Shown in pieces: positions 17,582 through 20,881 of a DNA stretch of 20,881 nucleotides. Under the pieces are notes generated by a model. That model did not search any database, was not told where the DNA came from, and saw only the letters and a program-made list of their open reading frames with translations. The stretch lies in contig JAMQCK010000517.1 in NCBI GenBank assembly GCA_024196135.1, positions 1 to 20,881 of the forward strand, read 5' to 3'. The position numbers and the translations under genes were made by a program. How positions within the stretch are numbered: the first letter of the stretch is position 1; every line of letters starts with the position of its first letter. The DNA comes from Pleurotus ostreatus/Saccharomyces cerevisiae fusant. Taxonomy: Eukaryota > Opisthokonta.

Positions 17582-19132
17582 ATGGCAGAACCCACGAAAC
17601 AGCAGACGGAGCAGGTCTTCAAGATCCTCCGCTCGCAAAAGGCGAACAAGGTGCGCTGCTGCACGCAGGGGGATTTCGGAGGACCTAATGACGGCGCAGG
17701 TTTGCTTCGACTGCAATGCGCGCAATCCGACTTGGTCCAGCGTCACTTTTGGCGTCTACATCTGCCTGGACTGCTCTAGCAACCATCGCAACATGGGCGT
17801 ACACATCTCCTTCGTTAGGTGCGTGATATTTGCAAGCTTGGGCTCTATATCCGCGATCTGACATCCACTCCACAGGTCCACGAACCTCGACAGCTGGCAG
17901 CTCGCCCAGTTGCGCAACATGAAGGTCGGCGGGAACGCTTCCGCGACCGAGTTCTTCACCAAGAACGGCGGCGCGTCCCTCCTCAGCGACTCGGACACGC
18001 GCAAGAAGTACAGCTCGCCGATTGCGGAGCGCTACAAGGAGGAGCTCGCCCGCCGCGTGCGCGAGGATGCAGCAAAGTGCGCCCTCTCATCCCCCTTTTC
18101 ACCGATAAGCGCTAATGAATGAGCCACAGATTCCCCGATGGGATACACATCGAGGGTATGGAGACTGCTGGCGCGGCTGCTGCGACTCCGGCGGCGAAGG
18201 CCGATGAGGACGATTTCTTTGAGTCTTGGTCAAAGCCCGCCACCCCAAAGTCTTCCGCCCCCTCTACACCCCGTGTGGCCACTCCGCCTGTGATCGGCCG
18301 CGCTGCCTCCCCGGCGGTCGCCAGTCAGCCGGCCGCAGCTCGCCCTGTCGCCTCGTCCGCGGCACGTCCTTCTAAGCTCGGTGCTTCCCGCCTCAACTCT
18401 GCCTCCTCCACCTCCACTTCGGGTCCGAAGAAATCTAAGCTTGGGCTCGGTGCGGCGAAGGCGAAGCCTGTTGACTTTGAGGCCGCGGAGCGCAAGGCAC
18501 TTGAAGAGGCGGAGCGCATCAAGAAGCTGGGGTACGACCGCCAGCGCGAGGAGGAAGAGGAGAAGGCGCGGAAAGAGGCGGCTGCGAAGAAGGCCGCTGC
18601 CGACATCACCGCGAACAAAGCCGCCTACACACCCGCTGCAGCGTCCACGCCTGCCGCTGCCAAGGCCTCGCCAGCCTTCCCGCGGCTGGGCTTCGGTGCG
18701 ATACCTGGCGCAGGTGCTGCCGCCGCCGTTGCCGCTGTCCCCGCCGCGCGCGCGTCGCCTGTCGCAGACGACGCGCCTACCACTGCCCGCGAGAAGTTCG
18801 GCACGCAGAAGGCGATCTCGTCTGACATGTACTTTGGTCGCGGCGACTACGACCCGACGGCCGTGAACGAGGCACAAACGCGGTTGCAGCAGTTCAAGGG
18901 CGCGACGAGCATCTCCTCGAGCCAGTACTATGGACGGGAAGAAGAGGAGGAGCTCGGCATGGGCTCGCGAGGAGTTGTTGAGGGCGATGGCAGCCTGGCA
19001 GGGTTGGAGGCGGCGGCGCGGGAGGCCATGACGAGGTTGATGGCGAACCCCGATGTGCAGAACCTGGGCGAGAACATCAGGACGGGGGCACTCAAGCTCT
19101 CGGATTACCTCGCACAGATGTCGGAGCGATAG
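17582..19132 (+). CDS. ArfGAP of the Glo3/ArfGAP2-3 type
   Basis: The protein stimulates GTP hydrolysis by Arf1 on COPI coats in Golgi-ER traffic. Exons 17582-17650, 17700-17818, 17876-18076 and 18130-19132 give 463 residues with consistent phases. The N-terminal ArfGAP zinc finger is Cys25-X2-Cys28-X16-Cys45-X2-Cys48, followed by the arginine finger Arg53 in SSNHRNMG and the block [14 protein letters not shown]. The middle is Ala/Pro/Ser-rich with a charged helix ([21 protein letters not shown]). The C-terminal part has two ISS-type motifs of the Glo3 regulatory region: [11 protein letters not shown] (about 357-366) and [11 protein letters not shown] (about 389-398). These motifs separate it from Gcs1/ArfGAP1 types. 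The start ATG gives [23 protein letters not shown], as in relatives. It is divergent from DPM3. Confidence 0.93.
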
Positions 19133-19658
19133 ACCACTGGCAGGATCGGTCATCCCTTCGCTTGGTACATGGTGAACGTTACCTGTGCCGGGTGCCCATA
19201 CGTTATCGTGGATATGTCGCTCGCTTATTTATTCCCTCATTTTTGGTCTATCTGCGTTGCTCTTGAGTAGAATGTGGATAAGGGGAGTTTCTCTGCTACG
19301 CGCATCTGAGGTCTCATGAAGCTGACAGTTGTGAAGAGGACATCCGTGGATCTTCAGCTTCAGCTTTCGGGCGGCCCAGACCATAAGATTTGTGACTCAC
19401 CTGGTGTCACACTGAACTTCCCATCACGCTTGTCATCACCGCGGGTCAGCACCGCTCAAGTCTTCCACTTGGTCATTTACCGAGTCCGGACGCCTGAAAT
19501 AGGTCTCTCCTTGCCCGACGGCCTATGGAACTGGGTGGGTGCGGCGGCGATTTTACTGGGGGTATATAAGCGTTCTTCGACGACCTCGAGTACGCCCACC
19601 ACTTTTGTTCGCCCCGGCCACTGCTCTGTCTTCCGCTCGTTCGAAAAAGGTGCTTTCA
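19133..19658. other. ArfGAP 3' region and MFS transporter promoter
   Basis: No gene is recognised; the short ORFs lack motifs. The right part holds a TATA box and a CT-rich leader just before the transporter ATG. Confidence 0.45.
19563..19570 (+). promoter_or_regulatory. TATA box of the MFS transporter gene
   Basis: TATATAAG, 89 bases before the ATG at 19659. Confidence 0.55.
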
Positions 19659-20881
19659 ATGGCGCCGAACGGCGCAGCTACCACCATGCGAGCTTCAAAG
19701 GACGTCGAAGCTGGGCTGCGGCCAGAATCGTCTCCGATTGCCGGTGGAGAACAACTTGAAGAGCCCGATCCGACGTACAAAACGGACTTCGGCTTTCTCG
19801 TCATTCCTCGACGACTTCGGCACGATCCTGCGCGGCCATTTGAGTGGACGTTGCTGCTCAATATCTCCTTTGGGTTTGCTAGCACGTTCAGTGAGTCACA
19901 ACATTCCTGCCCTTTCTTGGCAATGACACTGACATCGGTCCATCAGCGGTGGCGAATCTCTACTACTGTCAACCTCTTCTGAGTGAGCTACAAGCGACCG
20001 TGCCTTTGGTGTTGCACTGATAAATATCAATCCTTAAGTTGAGCTCGCTGCGGCTTTCGACGTGTCTTATGGGGAGGTTTCCATGTACGTGTATCTTATT
20101 TAGCCGGATCGAGTACCTTTCTCATTCTCAACTAGTATACCGACCCTTGTGCAAGCAGGGTATGCCTAACTATCGTTATGCTTCGCGTTATCTCTGCTGA
20201 CGACCTGCTAGATATGCCGTCGGACTTCTTCTCATCTCTCCTCTGGGAGACCTCGTCCGCCGCCGTCAGCTCATCATCGGCCTCGTTCTCATTTCCACTT
20301 GCTTGACCATCGGTCTCGCTGTTACTTCATCCCTCCGCGTCTTCTCCGCCCTTACCTTCCTCGTCGGCTTCGTCACCGTCACGCCCCAAATTCTGATGCC
20401 CCTCGCCGCCGACCTCGCCCCGCCCGCGCGACGCGGCTCCGCGCTTGCCCTCGTCCTCGCAGGCCTCCTCCTCGGCGTCCTCGTCGCACGAGTGCTAGCG
20501 GGCATCGTCGCGCAGTTCTCCGGCTGGCGCGTGGTGTACTATGTGGCCATCGGCGTGCAGGCGTTCATCCTTGTGTGGTGCTGGGCAATCATCCCGGACG
20601 TACCGAGGAAAAATCGGGGACTGACTTACTGGCATGTTTTGGTGTCGATGGGGCGGTTTGCGGTGACGGAGCCGGCGCTGATCCAGGCGTGTTTGATCAA
20701 TATGGCGTCGAGCGCGGTGTTTGCCAGTTTTTGGGTGACGCTGACGTTCTTGCTGGGTGGGCCGCCGTATAACTACGACACGTGAGTCCTTGCTTCTTCA
20801 GATCGTTTTCTTGCGCGCTGAACTCGCTGCAGATTGGTCATTGGCCTCTTCGGGCTTGTCGGAATGCTTGGCATCGCCGCA
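19659..20881 (+). CDS. Major facilitator superfamily transporter (5' part, truncated by window end)
   Basis: A multi-pass plasma-membrane transporter of the MFS_1 kind, resembling bacterial-type drug/sugar efflux carriers. Exons are 19659-19890, 19947-19982, 20039-20084, 20136-20159, 20212-20781 and 20833 to the window edge. Phases agree, giving about 319 residues so far. After a hydrophilic N-terminus (about 70 residues) comes FASTFSTVANLYYCQPLLIELAAAF, the first helix with the typical ANLYY.QPLL signature. The loop motif GDLVRRRQLIIG, a variant of MFS motif A (GxLaDrxGrr), follows, then PLAADLAPPARRGSALALVLAGLLLG and further helices. Exon 4 is only 24 bases and exon 2 only 36. The ATG was chosen as the first one after the TATA box with a CT-rich leader. 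Substrate unknown. Confidence 0.88.

Noticed and set aside
18230..19153. 307-codon minus-strand ORF opposite the ArfGAP
   Set aside because: It covers the Ala/Pro-rich last exon of the ArfGAP on the opposite strand, is rich in Arg and Gly, and has no domain.
1..20881. CRISPR arrays, bacterial operons, insertion sequences or phage genes
   Set aside because: No regularly spaced repeats, no transposase motifs and no prokaryotic gene organisation; the window is eukaryotic with spliceosomal introns.

Overview
The window looks like a gene-dense nuclear segment of a filamentous basidiomycete, most likely an Agaricomycete. The reasons are GC-rich coding DNA, many GT-AG introns of about 45-60 bases, very short exons, a proline tRNA with an intron directly after the anticodon, and the gene families present. 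No species can be named from sequence alone. All exon borders below were worked out by hand from splice consensus, reading-frame continuity and family motifs.

Layout. 1-2042 (-) is the 5' part of RPAP1, an RNA polymerase II assembly factor, cut by the window start. 2043-4541 holds no intact recognisable gene: an AT-rich, LTR-like patch, a Ser/Arg-rich ORF, a frameshifted bZIP-like relic and a doubtful gene with one half of a C2H2 finger. 4828-6516 (-) is a secreted pectin methylesterase with 9 exons. 6854-6955 (-) is tRNA-Pro(UGG). 7104-9626 (-) is a secreted type-B carboxylesterase/lipase with 14 exons. 10394-13260 (-) is a secreted, probably GPI-anchored GH37 trehalase with 12 exons. 14028-16274 (-) is an RBM25-like splicing factor with 8 exons. 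16913-17392 (-) is DPM3, the small subunit of dolichol-phosphate mannose synthase. 17582-19132 (+) is a Glo3/ArfGAP2-3-type COPI ArfGAP, divergent from DPM3. 19659-20881 (+) is the start of an MFS transporter, cut by the window end.

How the genes fit together. The three consecutive minus-strand secreted enzymes (pectinesterase, carboxylesterase, trehalase) form an extracellular nutrient-acquisition block. Each has a TATA-like element about 55-70 bases before its ATG. The housekeeping genes (RPAP1, RBM25, DPM3, ArfGAP) show no obvious TATA. DPM3 and the ArfGAP both serve the early secretory pathway and share a 189-base intergenic region with two E-boxes.

No convincing new biological system is visible. 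The most notable points are microexons that carry catalytic motifs, the decayed transcription-factor fragments at 3.1-4.5 kb, the hairpin-forming tRNA intron and the shared E-box promoter.
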